Program-made: the position numbers and the translations under genes
Shown here: piece after piece, positions 13,792 through 22,489 of the stretch
Numbering within the stretch: the stretch's first letter is position 1
Layout of the letters: each line of letters begins with the position of its first letter
Notes under the pieces: model-generated
What the model saw: only the letters and a program-made list of their open reading frames with translations
What the model was told of the DNA's origin: nothing
The model's database searches: none
Source: UBA5336 sp964506685
Lineage (GTDB): Bacteria; Pseudomonadota; Alphaproteobacteria; Caulobacterales; Hyphomonadaceae
Direction of reading: 5' to 3'
Assembly (NCBI GenBank): GCA_964506685.1
Contig: CAZDMQ010000032.1
Span: 1 to 36,681, forward strand
DNA: 36,681 nucleotides

Positions 13792-15921
13792 CTATTCGTC
13801 TTCTTCGGCGGTTTCGAGTTCCTTGCCGGTCTCCTGGTCCACAACTTTCATGGACAGGCGAACCTTGCCGCGATCGTCGAAGCCCATGAGCTTGACCCAC
13901 ACCGTGTCGCCCTCGGACACGAGGTCCTTGGGGTGTTTCACCCTACCTTCGGCCATTTGCGAAACGTGAACCAGTCCGTCCTTCGGTCCGAAGAAGTTCA
14001 CGAACGCACCGAAATCCTTGATGGACACGATCCGCCCTTCATAGATCTCGCCAATCTCCGGCTCGGCGACAATCTCCCGGATCCGCTTCCGCGCGGCGTC
14101 CAGCGCCGATTTCTCGAGCGCGGAGATCTGGATGGTGCCGTCATCGTCGATGTTCACCTTGGCGCCGGTGGTATCAACGATGTCCCGGATCACCTTGCCG
14201 CCCGATCCGATCACGTCCCGGATCTTGTCGACCGGGATGTTCATGACCTCCATCTGCGGTGCGTGGTCGGAGAGCGCGCTGCGGCTTTCGGTCAGCGCCT
14301 TGGCCATCTCGCCAAGGATGTGCATCCGCCCGCCCTTCGCCTGTTCGAGCGCCGTGTGCATGATATCCCGGGTGATCCCGGCAATCTTGATGTCCATCTG
14401 CAGGCTGGTGATGCCCAGGTCCGTGCCCGCAACCTTGAAGTCCATATCGCCGAGATGGTCTTCGTCGCCGAGAATATCGGACAGCACAGCGTGTTTGTCG
14501 CCTTCGAGGATCAGGCCCATGGCAATCCCGGAAACAGGCCGGGTGATGGGCACGCCGGCATCCATCAGCGCAAGCGAGGCCCCGCAGACCGTAGCCATAG
14601 AGGATGACCCGTTCGACTCGGTGATCTCCGAGACCACGCGCAGCGTGTAGGGGAACTCATCCGCAGCCGGCAGGACAGCATGGGTGGCCCGCCAGGCGAG
14701 CTTTCCATGCCCGATCTCCCGGCGTCCGGACCCGCCCATGCGGCCCGTTTCGCCGACGGAATAAGGCGGGAAATTGTAGTGGAGCATGAAGCGCTCCTTG
14801 CTGGTGCCGCCTAGCCCGTCGATGAACTGCTCATCATCGGAGGTGCCGAGCGTGGCCACACAGAGCGCCTGGGTTTCGCCACGGGTGAACAGCGCCGAGC
14901 CATGGGTGCGCGGGAGCACCCCGACTTCGGCGACAATCGGTCGGACATCGGCAAGGCCGCGTCCGTCGATCCGCTTGCCGGTCTCGAGGATCGAGCCTCT
15001 GACGACGTCCGCCTCGGCCTGCTTGAAAGCGGCCTTGAACGCTTGCGGTGACATGCCGTCCTCGGCCTCTTCAGTGGCAACCAGCTTTTCGGCAGCCTTT
15101 TCCTTCGCTGCCGCCACGGCGTCCTGGCGGGCCTGCTTGTCCTTGATGCCGTAGGCTTTCCTGAGGTCCTTGCCGACGGCCTTGGTGATCGCCCTGACCT
15201 CATCGCCGAGATCGACGCCGTCGAAGTCGAAGGGGGGCTTGGCGGCCTTTTCGGCGAGCTGGATAATCGCCTCGATGACCGGCTGCATCGCCTGGTGACC
15301 GGCCATGACGGCGCCGAGCATGACTTCTTCGGACAGTTCCCTGGCCTGGCTTTCGACCATCATCACCGCATCCTCGGTGCCCGCGACCACAAGGTCGAGT
15401 TCGGACTCCTCGAGCTGTTCCGAGGTCGGGTTGATGAGGTAGTCGCCATCCTTGTACCCGATCCGGGCGGCCCCGATCGGACCCATGAAGGGCGCCCCGC
15501 TCAGCACGAGTGCAGCGGAGGCCGCGACCATGCCGAGAATGTCGGGATCGTTCTCTAGGTCATAGGAAATGGCGGTGATGATCACCTGGATCTCATTGGT
15601 AAAGCCCTTCACGAAGAGCGGGCGGATCGGCCGGTCGATCAGACGCGAGGTCAGCGTTTCCTTCTCCGTCGGGCGACCTTCGCGCTTGAAGAAGCCGCCG
15701 GGAATCCGGCCCGACGCGTAGTATTTCTCCTGGTAGTTCACCGTCAGCGGGAGGAAATCCTTCGAAGGGTCTCCCTGCTTGTTGTACACGGCGGTGGCGA
15801 GCACTGTCGTATCGCCATAGGTGGCGACAACGGCGCCGTCGGCCTGGCGGGCCATGCGGCCGGTTTCGAGCGTCAATGTGCGGCCGGCCCATTCCAGCGA
15901 CACGGTTTGCTTGTCAAACAT
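13792..15921 (-). CDS. pnp: Polynucleotide phosphorylase
   Basis: PNPase is the phosphorolytic 3'-5' exoribonuclease of RNA decay and part of the degradosome. The 709-aa protein read from MFDKQTVSLEWAGRTL has two RNase PH-like domains (about 5-215 and 310-545) joined by a helical domain. The C-terminal KH domain (DVIGSGGKVIRDIVD) and S1 domain (GEIYEGRIVSIKDFGAFV) follow, and the end is acidic. FFKREGRPTEKETLTSRLID and GRREIGHGKLAWRA are family hallmarks. An earlier in-frame ATG at 15942 adds seven residues close to the upstream terminator; 15921 is preferred. It follows rpsO with a terminator between, the widespread rpsO-pnp arrangement. Confidence 0.97.
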   Translation of the reverse strand: MFDKQTVSLEWAGRTLTLETGRMARQADGAVVATYGDTTVLATAVYNKQGDPSKDFLPLTVNYQEKYYASGRIPGGFFKREGRPTEKETLTSRLIDRPIRPLFVKGFTNEIQVIITAISYDLENDPDILGMVAASAALVLSGAPFMGPIGAARIGYKDGDYLINPTSEQLEESELDLVVAGTEDAVMMVESQARELSEEVMLGAVMAGHQAMQPVIEAIIQLAEKAAKPPFDFDGVDLGDEVRAITKAVGKDLRKAYGIKDKQARQDAVAAAKEKAAEKLVATEEAEDGMSPQAFKAAFKQAEADVVRGSILETGKRIDGRGLADVRPIVAEVGVLPRTHGSALFTRGETQALCVATLGTSDDEQFIDGLGGTSKERFMLHYNFPPYSVGETGRMGGSGRREIGHGKLAWRATHAVLPAADEFPYTLRVVSEITESNGSSSMATVCGASLALMDAGVPITRPVSGIAMGLILEGDKHAVLSDILGDEDHLGDMDFKVAGTDLGITSLQMDIKIAGITRDIMHTALEQAKGGRMHILGEMAKALTESRSALSDHAPQMEVMNIPVDKIRDVIGSGGKVIRDIVDTTGAKVNIDDDGTIQISALEKSALDAARKRIREIVAEPEIGEIYEGRIVSIKDFGAFVNFFGPKDGLVHVSQMAEGRVKHPKDLVSEGDTVWVKLMGFDDRGKVRLSMKVVDQETGKELETAEEDE

Positions 15922-15946
15922 CTCAGATCGTCTTTCATTCACATAC

Positions 15947-15980
15947 GAAAAACCCGCCGGCCCCCATGGCGCGGCGGGTT
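15947..15980 (-). terminator. Terminator/attenuator between rpsO and pnp
   Basis: On the minus strand AACCCGCCG pairs with CGGCGGGTT (15972-15980 and 15951-15959 on +) and runs into TTTTT CG. It lies 13 nt after the rpsO stop and before pnp, so it probably lowers read-through from rpsO and provides a structured leader for pnp. Confidence 0.82.
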
Positions 15981-15993
15981 GTCATCGGGGCCG

Positions 15994-16263
15994 CTAGCGG
16001 CGGATTCCCAATTCCTGGATCAGGGCCTTGTATCGGGCCTCGTCCTTGCCCCTGACATAATCAAGGAGCTTGCGCCGGTTGGCGACCAGTCCGAGCAGGC
16101 CGCGACGCGAATGCCGGTCCTTGGCATTGGTTTTGAAGTGCTCGGTCAGGTTGTTGATCCGCTCGGTAAGGATGGCGACCTGGACCTCGGGGGATCCGGT
16201 ATCGCCTTCGCTTCGGGCGAATTTCTTGATGAGTTCGGTCTTCTTTTCAGCAGTGATCGACAT
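15994..16263 (-). CDS. rpsO: 30S ribosomal protein S15
   Basis: S15 binds the central domain of 16S rRNA early in 30S assembly. The 89-aa length is exactly the family norm and the sequence matches throughout: MSITAEKKTELIKKFARSEG, GSPEVQVAILTERINNLTEH, HSRRGLLGLVANRRKLLDYV, and the end ALIQELGIRR. The ATG at 16263 is preceded by GGGAAAG about 6-9 nt upstream. The usual upstream gene truB is not here; instead a TonB receptor gene ends 284 nt away. Confidence 0.97.
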   Translation of the reverse strand: MSITAEKKTELIKKFARSEGDTGSPEVQVAILTERINNLTEHFKTNAKDRHSRRGLLGLVANRRKLLDYVRGKDEARYKALIQELGIRR

Positions 16264-16474
16264 CGATGGCTTTCCCGTTGGGGCGACTGGCAGGAGCAGG
16301 TCCGGACAGGCGCGCGGTTCAAGAAACGTCTGAATGACGCGAATTCGGCGAAGGGACCCGGGAACCATTCAGCGCAAGCCGGGATGTCGTCCAGCCAGGC
16401 TAAAGGCGGGTGGCCCTTGCCGATCGGCCCCTATGACATCTTTGGGCCTTGAAGGGAAGGGGCCGGACAGCGCC

Positions 16475-16516
16475 GAAAAGGAAAGGGCGGCGGACCCTGT
16501 GCCGGATCCGCCGCCC
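16475..16516 (-). terminator. Rho-independent terminator of the TonB receptor gene
   Basis: On the minus strand GGGCGGCGGA and TCCGCCGCCC (16507-16516 and 16485-16494 on +) form a perfect 10-bp stem with a 12-nt loop, followed by TTTCCTTTT. It starts 31 nt after the receptor stop. The rest of the 16264-16547 interval shows nothing more than the rpsO leader. Confidence 0.88.
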
Positions 16517-16547
16517 AATTCCGTCACGCCGATGGCGCAGGCTGGGG

Positions 16548-19124
16548 CTACCAGGTGTAGCTCGCCCGCGCGTACAGGAAACGGCCGGAGAAGCCGAAGG
16601 GCGAACGGCTGGAATAGGGGAAGATGCCGTTGAAGTTCTGCCCATCCGGTGTCAGCGTCGGATACTCGTCGAGGAGATTGTCCGCCCCGACACCCACCCG
16701 GACCCGGTCGGTGACATCGAGATCCACCGAAGCGTCGAGGATCCAGGCCGCATCGAGCGTGAAGTCATTTTCGGGATTGTTGGACGGGTCCACCACCTCG
16801 CCGAACCGTGTCGCGCGAAGATTGATGTCAGCGACCTTGTAGCCCCAGTTCGCGGCAAGGATGATCTTGGTCTCCGGCGCGCTTTCCTCGAGCGTCAGGA
16901 CATTGTCGCGGCTGAACAGGGTGAGACCCGGAATGGTCTCGTTCTCCGGCACCTCGGTCACCTGAACATCGGTGTAGTTGAACGCAGCGGAGACATCGAC
17001 CGTGCCGAGCGCATCGAAATCGAAGGCATACTTGGTGACAAGATCAACCCCTTCGGTTTCCGTCTCGATCCCGTTCTGGAAGAAGCGGACCCGCTGGACC
17101 CCCTCCACGCCAGCCGCCGCGAGTACCGCCTCGACTTCCGCCCCGCCAAGGTTTTCCGAGAGGAAGATCTGGTCCTCGATATCGATCCGATAGGCGTCGA
17201 GGGTGATGAACCAGTTCTCGCTTGGGGTGAGCACGATGCCGACCGAATAGCTCACCGATTCCTCGGCATCGAGTTGCCCGCCGCCGAGTGCCACGGCCGG
17301 GTCGGAGGTGGCCGGGAAGGTGCCGACTTCAAACGGTACGCCATCGATGAAGTTGGTCGAGGTGGCAGTAAAGAACTGCTGCTGCAGGCTCGGCGCGCGG
17401 AAACCTGTCGAGACCGCGCCGCGCAGGGCGACCTGGTCGGTGAAGTCGTACCGGCCTGTCAGCTTGTAGTTCGTGGTGTCGCCGAAATCGGAATAGTCCT
17501 CATAGCGCACGGCGCCAGACAGCAGCAGCCGCTCCGTCGGCTCCCATTCGACATCGGCATAGACGCCGACCGAGTCGCGGCTTTCATCGACCGCCGATTG
17601 CGGTGTGAACCCGGCAAAGACCTGTGAGCCGCCGGCAAACCCGACCCCGAAGTTCGGGTCGAAGGGGTCGGGGAAGGTGGCCGGATCGTCGATATCGAAG
17701 CCGGCCGGGACGTTGACCCCCGGCTCCGGCGCATAGTTCACGCCTGGAACACCGCGATAACCGCCATTGATGAAGGAGTTCGGCTCACCCTCACCGATCT
17801 CGAAGCTCTCATCGCGGAATTCACCGCCGAAGGAGACCGTCGTTGTCCCGGGGAGCAGGGTCTCGAAGCTGCGCGTGAAATCGGCGTTCAGCGTGAGCTG
17901 CTCGAAGGTCAGGCTGCCGGCGTCGAAGCTCGTCGGGCTTGTCGGGCCAAGCGAGGCGTTGAGGGTGTTGGTGATCGTGTATTCAAGCTCGTTCGAGCCG
18001 AAGGTCGCACTGAAATCGCTGTTCCAGCCCGCGATCTCGCCGCGCACCCCGCCACTGGCGCTATAGTCGGTCACATCGCCGTTGATCAGGGGCAGGAAAC
18101 CATCGGGATAGATCTCGGTGAGGTTCCGGGGAGTGGATCGCGTCCCCAGGGGACCGGGTGCGGAATCGCTGGACCGACGGTAGAAACCGGCCGAATCCGC
18201 TTCGCGCGACTGGAAGCCGGCATGGCCATAGAGCTCCCAGTCGGCATTGATGTCGAAGCCGGCATTGGCAAACAGGCTGACATTCTCGGCATTGCCGTTG
18301 CCGTAGCGATGGTTGAGGCGGTCGAACGTTGTCTCGCGCGGGTCGAGCACGCCAGGCGTCGGCGTGATGTACTGGCTGCGCGGATCGAGCCCTGCCCGGT
18401 TGGTCGGGTTGCGGTCGGAATATTCTGCCGCCAGCGTGATGAAACCCGTTTCGGTCAGCGGCAGCCCGACCCAGCCGCCCACCGTGAGAGTCTCCCCGTC
18501 GACGTCGGACCGGTCAAGGCTGTCAGGATCGGTCACATGGGCGCCGTAGCGCAGGTCCACACCGCCGCCGGACCGCTCTTCCTTCAGGAGCACGTTGATC
18601 ACCCCGGCGATTGCGTCCGAACCGTACTGCGCCGCAGCTCCGTCGCGCAGTACCTGCACGCTGCCAATCGCCGATGTCGGGATGGAATTGAGGTCAACCG
18701 CTGCAGAGCCGCGGCCCACCGAGCCGTTGATGTTCACCAGCGCCGAGGTGTGCCGGCGTTTGGAATCCACCAGGACCAGCGTCTGGTCTGGCGACAGGCC
18801 CCTGAGGGTGGCCGGGCGGACGATGTCCGTGCCATCATTGATGGCGGTCTGGTTGAAGTTGAAGCTCGGCACCGTGGTGGAGAGGATCTGGTTCAGCTCG
18901 ACCCGTCCAGTGCTCTCGAGCTCGGCAATCGGGAAGACGTCGACCGGCACGGCGGTTTCGAGGGCCGTCCGGTCCGTGGACCGCGTGCCCGTGACGACGA
19001 TGTTCTCCTGGCGAAGTTCGTCGCTCTCCGCTTCCCCGGCATCCTGTGCCAGGCCGATACCCGCAGAGCCAAGGCAGAAGGCCGATAGCACCATGAATCT
19101 GGCTGTTCGCGTCTTTGTGAACAT
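16548..19124 (-). CDS. TonB-dependent outer-membrane receptor
   Basis: An 858-aa outer-membrane gated channel that imports a large substrate using TonB/ExbBD energy. The signal peptide MFTKTRTARFMVLSAFCLGS is cleaved near GLAQ. A TonB-box-like ENIVVTGTRS lies at about 40-49, and the plug domain at about 55-165 (RDGAAAQYGSDAIAGVINVL). A long beta-barrel with many alternating aromatic and polar strands ends in an aromatic residue (FLYARASYTW). The substrate cannot be read from sequence. No transporter or sigma/anti-sigma pair is adjacent. It is expressed alone, with a dyad about 100 nt upstream and a strong terminator downstream. Confidence 0.95.
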   Translation of the reverse strand: MFTKTRTARFMVLSAFCLGSAGIGLAQDAGEAESDELRQENIVVTGTRSTDRTALETAVPVDVFPIAELESTGRVELNQILSTTVPSFNFNQTAINDGTDIVRPATLRGLSPDQTLVLVDSKRRHTSALVNINGSVGRGSAAVDLNSIPTSAIGSVQVLRDGAAAQYGSDAIAGVINVLLKEERSGGGVDLRYGAHVTDPDSLDRSDVDGETLTVGGWVGLPLTETGFITLAAEYSDRNPTNRAGLDPRSQYITPTPGVLDPRETTFDRLNHRYGNGNAENVSLFANAGFDINADWELYGHAGFQSREADSAGFYRRSSDSAPGPLGTRSTPRNLTEIYPDGFLPLINGDVTDYSASGGVRGEIAGWNSDFSATFGSNELEYTITNTLNASLGPTSPTSFDAGSLTFEQLTLNADFTRSFETLLPGTTTVSFGGEFRDESFEIGEGEPNSFINGGYRGVPGVNYAPEPGVNVPAGFDIDDPATFPDPFDPNFGVGFAGGSQVFAGFTPQSAVDESRDSVGVYADVEWEPTERLLLSGAVRYEDYSDFGDTTNYKLTGRYDFTDQVALRGAVSTGFRAPSLQQQFFTATSTNFIDGVPFEVGTFPATSDPAVALGGGQLDAEESVSYSVGIVLTPSENWFITLDAYRIDIEDQIFLSENLGGAEVEAVLAAAGVEGVQRVRFFQNGIETETEGVDLVTKYAFDFDALGTVDVSAAFNYTDVQVTEVPENETIPGLTLFSRDNVLTLEESAPETKIILAANWGYKVADINLRATRFGEVVDPSNNPENDFTLDAAWILDASVDLDVTDRVRVGVGADNLLDEYPTLTPDGQNFNGIFPYSSRSPFGFSGRFLYARASYTW

Positions 19125-19220
19125 CGTTCGTACTCTCCATTGAGTCGATTGCTTTTATGTCTGATTGAATATTCAGTGCTCGAACGTCCGGGACAAGGCA
19201 TGGATGTCGAACTATTCGAA

Positions 19221-19242
19221 GGTGTGTATTTGAGGACACACC
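19221..19242. promoter_or_regulatory. Perfect dyad upstream of the TonB receptor gene
   Basis: GGTGTGT (19221-19227) and ACACACC (19236-19242) form a perfect 7-bp inverted repeat with an 8-nt spacer, about 97 nt upstream of the receptor ATG. It could be an operator; no regulator is encoded next to it. The shorter palindrome TGAATATTCA lies at 19166-19175. The rest of the 348-nt gap 19125-19472 holds the ctrA terminator and no gene. Confidence 0.45.
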
Positions 19243-19404
19243 ACGTAGACGATCAGATACTTGCGCGAATCCGGACTGAAGTGCACAACTCAAAGACGAA
19301 CTTTCATCAAGCCTCGGTGCCGGAGGCTTCGCCCTGATCGCCAGCGCCCCGCGCGACATCCGGCGCGGCCTTGCAGGCGATGACCTCGGCCCCATCGTCA
19401 CCTG

Positions 19405-19439
19405 CAAGAAGAAACCCCGGTCGCCAGATGGCGCCGGGG
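19405..19439 (-). terminator. ctrA: Rho-independent terminator of ctrA
   Basis: On the minus strand CCCCGGCGCC-ATCT-GGCGACCGGGG folds as a strong stem with one bulged A, followed by TTTCTTCTT. It begins 33 nt after the ctrA stop. Confidence 0.8.
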
Positions 19440-19472
19440 CGGGTGTCGTCTCGTCAGGGGCGATGTTGCCTG

Positions 19473-20186
19473 TCAGGCGGCGAGCGTTTCGCTCTTGCTG
19501 GCCTTTTCCGGCTTCGGATCGCGCAGCACATAGCCCCGGCCCCAGACCGTTTCGATATAGTGATTGCCACCCGTCGCCTTCGCGAGCTTCTTGCGCAGCT
19601 TGCAGATGAAGACATCGATGATCTTGAGTTCGGGCTCGTCCATGCCGCCATAGAGATGATTGAGGAACATCTCCTTGGTCAGTGTCGTGCCCTTGCGCAG
19701 GGAAAGGAGCTCGAACATCTGGTACTCCTTGCCCGTGAGATGGACACGGTCGCCATCCACTTCCACGGTCTTCGCATCGAGGTTCACGATGATCTCGCCC
19801 GTGCGGATCATGCTCTCGGCGTGGCCCTTGGAGCGACGCACGATCGCCGTGATGCGGGCGATAAGCTCATCCTTGTTGAACGGCTTGGTCAGGTAATCAT
19901 CCGCGCCAAAGCCGAGCGTCTTGACCTTGGCCTCGATATCGGGATTGCCGGAGAGGATCATGACCGGCGTGTTGACGCGGCTCATGCGCAGTTGCTTGAG
20001 CACTTCGTAACCAGAGATGTCCGGCAGGGTGAGATCCAGCACGATGATGTCGTACTCGTAGATCTTGCCAAGATCCACGCCCTCTTCGCCGAGGTCCGTC
20101 ATGTAAATATTGAAGCCAGCCGCCTTGAGCATCAGTTCGATGCTGCGGGCGACGGCGCTGTCATCCTCGACGAGAAGGACCCGCAT
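19473..20186 (-). CDS. ctrA: Cell-cycle response regulator CtrA
   Basis: CtrA is the OmpR-type regulator that controls replication, division, motility and polarity genes in alphaproteobacteria. The 237-aa protein has a receiver domain (acidic pocket E7-D9, phospho-acceptor D51 in VLDLTLPD, K of KPFNKDEL) and a winged-helix DNA-binding domain. The latter contains the near-invariant stretch HLTGKEYQMFELLSLRKGTT and then HLYGGMDEPELKIIDVFICK, nearly identical to Caulobacter CtrA. The ATG at 20186 has GGGAGA 8 nt upstream; a GTG one codon earlier also exists. A GAATC (CcrM-type) site lies in the leader. The C-terminal tail is Ala/Glu-ended, not the classic Ala-Ala degron in strict form (ETLAA ends in Ala-Ala, so ClpXP recognition remains plausible). 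Confidence 0.97.
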   Translation of the reverse strand: MRVLLVEDDSAVARSIELMLKAAGFNIYMTDLGEEGVDLGKIYEYDIIVLDLTLPDISGYEVLKQLRMSRVNTPVMILSGNPDIEAKVKTLGFGADDYLTKPFNKDELIARITAIVRRSKGHAESMIRTGEIIVNLDAKTVEVDGDRVHLTGKEYQMFELLSLRKGTTLTKEMFLNHLYGGMDEPELKIIDVFICKLRKKLAKATGGNHYIETVWGRGYVLRDPKPEKASKSETLAA

Positions 20187-20199
20187 CACTAAATCTCCC

Positions 20200-20204
20200 G
20201 AATC
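20200..20204. promoter_or_regulatory. GANTC (CcrM) site in the ctrA leader
   Basis: GAATC lies 14-18 nt upstream of the ctrA ATG. In Caulobacter a GANTC in a ctrA promoter couples transcription to the methylation state; here it sits between any promoter and the start codon. TTAA cores also occur at 20234, 20263 and 20288, none paired at the 7-nt CtrA spacing. Confidence 0.45.
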
Positions 20205-20400
20205 ACATTTGCGGCCAAGACTAGGCTGCTTCGTTAACCAGTGTGACCATAATTCTCAGGTCTTAACAAGTTATGTAGTGGTACGGATTAATTGATACGC
20301 ATGTGAAACAAGTCCGGTAATACGGAGCTTCGTCGTTGGCGTCCATATCCGACCGCACAATTCCTGGCATGTTCATCGCCGTGCGCTAATCCGTCGCGGT

Positions 20401-20417
20401 CTCGCCTAGGGGGCGAG
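20401..20417 (-). terminator. Small hairpin after the FlhG-like gene
   Basis: CTCGCC-TAGGG-GGCGAG forms a 6-bp stem 17 nt after the stop at 20434. No U-tract follows, so the terminator assignment is weak. The remainder of 20190-20433 is ctrA promoter space, AT-rich between 20220 and 20300. Confidence 0.3.
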
Positions 20418-20433
20418 GGGGTCGGACGCCGCC

Positions 20434-21291
20434 CTAATGACCCAGTGGTGCGTGGGCAGGCGCAGGCGCCGGCGCAGTATCGCCGATCAGCGCATGGGCA
20501 ATGGCGATGACATCCTGGATCGCCTGGGCGCCCGGATCGGTGGAAATCAGCGTGCTCTGGCGACGAATGGCGTCACGCACCCGGTCATCGCGCAGCACGA
20601 CGCCGGCCAGCAGGGGACGGAAGCCGAGGAATTTCTGGCACGCCCGCGCGATGCCCTCATAGGTGCGCTGGCCGCCCGCACGATCGTCGGCCTGGTTGAT
20701 CGCAATCACCGGCTCGACATTCGGCGCATACCCGCGCAGCACCTTGATGAAGGCATAGGCATCCGTCATGGAGGTCGGCTCGTCGGTGATGACCAGCAGG
20801 GCCCGGTCGGCCGCCCGCGCGAGACGCATGCAGTTGGTTTCGATGCCAGCGCCCAGATCGAGGACCACCTGGTCATATTGCAGCGCCAGCGCCGACAGCC
20901 CGGCTGCAAGGCGGGCCACATCCTCCGGCGGCAGTTCGGCCAGCGCGCCCGATCCGGACCGGCCGGGCAGCACGTCAAACCCGCCCTTGCCCGGGCCACC
21001 GTCCACAGCTGTCACGGCGTCGTCGAGCTCGACCCATCCGGACATGACCGCTGCCAGGTCGGTCTCCGGTGCAATGCCGAGCTGGACATCGACATTGGCC
21101 AGCCCGAGATCGCCATCCACGAGAAGAGTGCGCTTGCCGGCCTGCGCAAACGCGCTGGCAAGGGTGATAGCCATGAAGGTCTTGCCCACCCCGCCCTTGC
21201 CGGAGGCGACGGCGATGATCGAGGCGGGTGCGACCCGGCGCGTCGGCTGTGTGGTGCGGCGGTCAGCGGATTTTCCGAACATGAAGCTCAT
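20434..21291 (-). CDS. flhG: FlhG/FleN-like MinD-family ATPase
   Basis: A 285-aa MinD/ParA-type ATPase of the kind that sets flagellar number and position together with FlhF. Deviant Walker A GKGGVGKT is at residues 31-38, the FlhG-typical LLVDGDLGLANVDVQLG at about 55-71, Walker B VVLDLGAGIE at about 146-155, and TDEPTSMTDAYAFIK in the distal part. The C-terminus is a short Ala/Pro/His tail. The start overlaps the flhF-like stop by 1 nt (TAATG), so the pair is translationally coupled. Preceded by flhF and cheR, followed by ctrA, the context supports motility rather than chromosome segregation. Confidence 0.87.
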   Translation of the reverse strand: MSFMFGKSADRRTTQPTRRVAPASIIAVASGKGGVGKTFMAITLASAFAQAGKRTLLVDGDLGLANVDVQLGIAPETDLAAVMSGWVELDDAVTAVDGGPGKGGFDVLPGRSGSGALAELPPEDVARLAAGLSALALQYDQVVLDLGAGIETNCMRLARAADRALLVITDEPTSMTDAYAFIKVLRGYAPNVEPVIAINQADDRAGGQRTYEGIARACQKFLGFRPLLAGVVLRDDRVRDAIRRQSTLISTDPGAQAIQDVIAIAHALIGDTAPAPAPAHAPLGH

Positions 21292-22295
21292 TACGCTGCT
21301 CCTTTCAGGGCGGCATGCCCTGGGGCGTCTTCATTGAGGAGGGCGGCAAGCCTTTGCGGCCCAGCCGGAACCAGGCCGCCGCCGATGAAAGGGGTCACGG
21401 ACAGGTGCGAGAACGCGATGCCCGCGCCGGCCAGGGCGGAAACAATGCCCCCGCGGCGGCGCACCGTATCAAGCTTGGTGACGATGGCGCGGCGGACGCC
21501 AACGCGCGCAAAGGCCCGGGCGGCATCGGCCAGCTCGTCGGCATTGCCCTCGGCGGAGATCACGAGGACAGGTTCTGCGGCAACGGCATGAACCAGGTCG
21601 CTCAGGCGCATCATGTCATCGGGATCGGCGCTGACGATGGCCGGAAGATCAACGACGCACCGCCGGCCGCTGGTGCGCTGGGCACGGAACTGGGCAAACA
21701 GCGCATCGGGGGTGGCGACCGTCCGGATCTGGCTGCGTTCCTCGGCGAGACAGGCGGCGAGTTGCTCACCGCCGGCGGCCCCGTCGAAATCGGCCGCCAT
21801 CGGGGTCAGCTGGCGCCGGGCCACGAAAGCCCGCCGTGTCAGCTTGGCGGCGACGGATGTCCGACCGTGCCCCGGTCCGCCAACAAGTATCACGTCACGG
21901 TCGGGACGGACCGGAAGGACGTCGAAACGGCAGAGCGCTGCCAGCCCGGTCGTCATCGCGGCGCGATTGTCGGGCAAGTGGCCCTCGATCCGGCAGACAT
22001 CGCTGAGTTTCCGGATGAACGTGTTCGGCGCGCCGTGCCAGGCGAGGCTGTCACGCACTCGCGCGCGCACGGGGTCCTCGCTCGTGGGAGCCACCGGCCG
22101 GCCGGCAAACCGGTTGATGAACAGGGCTTCGCTGCCGTTCGAGCCGGGCGCCGTCATCCGGTCGGTTGCGGCGCGCACCTCGACCCCGGAAGCAGTTTCC
22201 CGCTCCGACAGGATGACCGCATCCTCGCCAAGCTCGGCAAGAACGGCGGCCTTCGCATCGGCAAGGGTCGGAGCTGAAAACATCTTCATACGCAT
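21291..22295 (-). CDS. flhF: FlhF-like SRP-type GTPase with degenerate nucleotide site
   Basis: A 334-aa FlhF-like protein. FlhF is the third SRP-family GTPase and directs the first flagellar components to the pole. The N-terminus MRMKMFSAPTLADAKAAVLA, followed by GEDAVILSER, is the FlhF hallmark. The G domain is changed: the P-loop reads GGPGHGRTS (139-147) in place of GPTGVGKTT, so the invariant Lys is Arg; the G3 DTAG region reads VVDLPAI (214-220). G4 TKLD at 273-276 is kept. Several closely spaced starts exist (TTG 22307, ATG 22295, 22289, 22283); 22295 is a middle choice. It may bind nucleotide weakly or act only as a scaffold. Coupled to flhG. Confidence 0.8.
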   Translation of the reverse strand: MRMKMFSAPTLADAKAAVLAELGEDAVILSERETASGVEVRAATDRMTAPGSNGSEALFINRFAGRPVAPTSEDPVRARVRDSLAWHGAPNTFIRKLSDVCRIEGHLPDNRAAMTTGLAALCRFDVLPVRPDRDVILVGGPGHGRTSVAAKLTRRAFVARRQLTPMAADFDGAAGGEQLAACLAEERSQIRTVATPDALFAQFRAQRTSGRRCVVDLPAIVSADPDDMMRLSDLVHAVAAEPVLVISAEGNADELADAARAFARVGVRRAIVTKLDTVRRRGGIVSALAGAGIAFSHLSVTPFIGGGLVPAGPQRLAALLNEDAPGHAALKGAA

Positions 22296-22489
22296 TGCAG
22301 CACTCAAGCCTCACTGTCCGGTCATGGCGGGTGGAGGCGATTTACAGTCCCCCGCCTGTACAGCGCCCATTCAGCCAGTCAGTGGTTAACAAAGCGTCAG
22401 GACGGCTTAGGGCTTTGCAGCGGCGCGCCCGGACAACGCGCCATTCTGCGGGGGTACACGGCAGCCGATGCAGCGCCGTTGCGCAGCGA

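Noticed and set aside
16449..17627. 392-codon rightward open frame opposite the TonB receptor
   Set aside because: Overlaps the receptor terminator and coding strand; no recognisable motif.
20220..20300. Full CtrA box TTAA-N7-TTAA upstream of ctrA
   Set aside because: Three TTAA cores exist but at gaps of about 25 and 21 nt, not 7.
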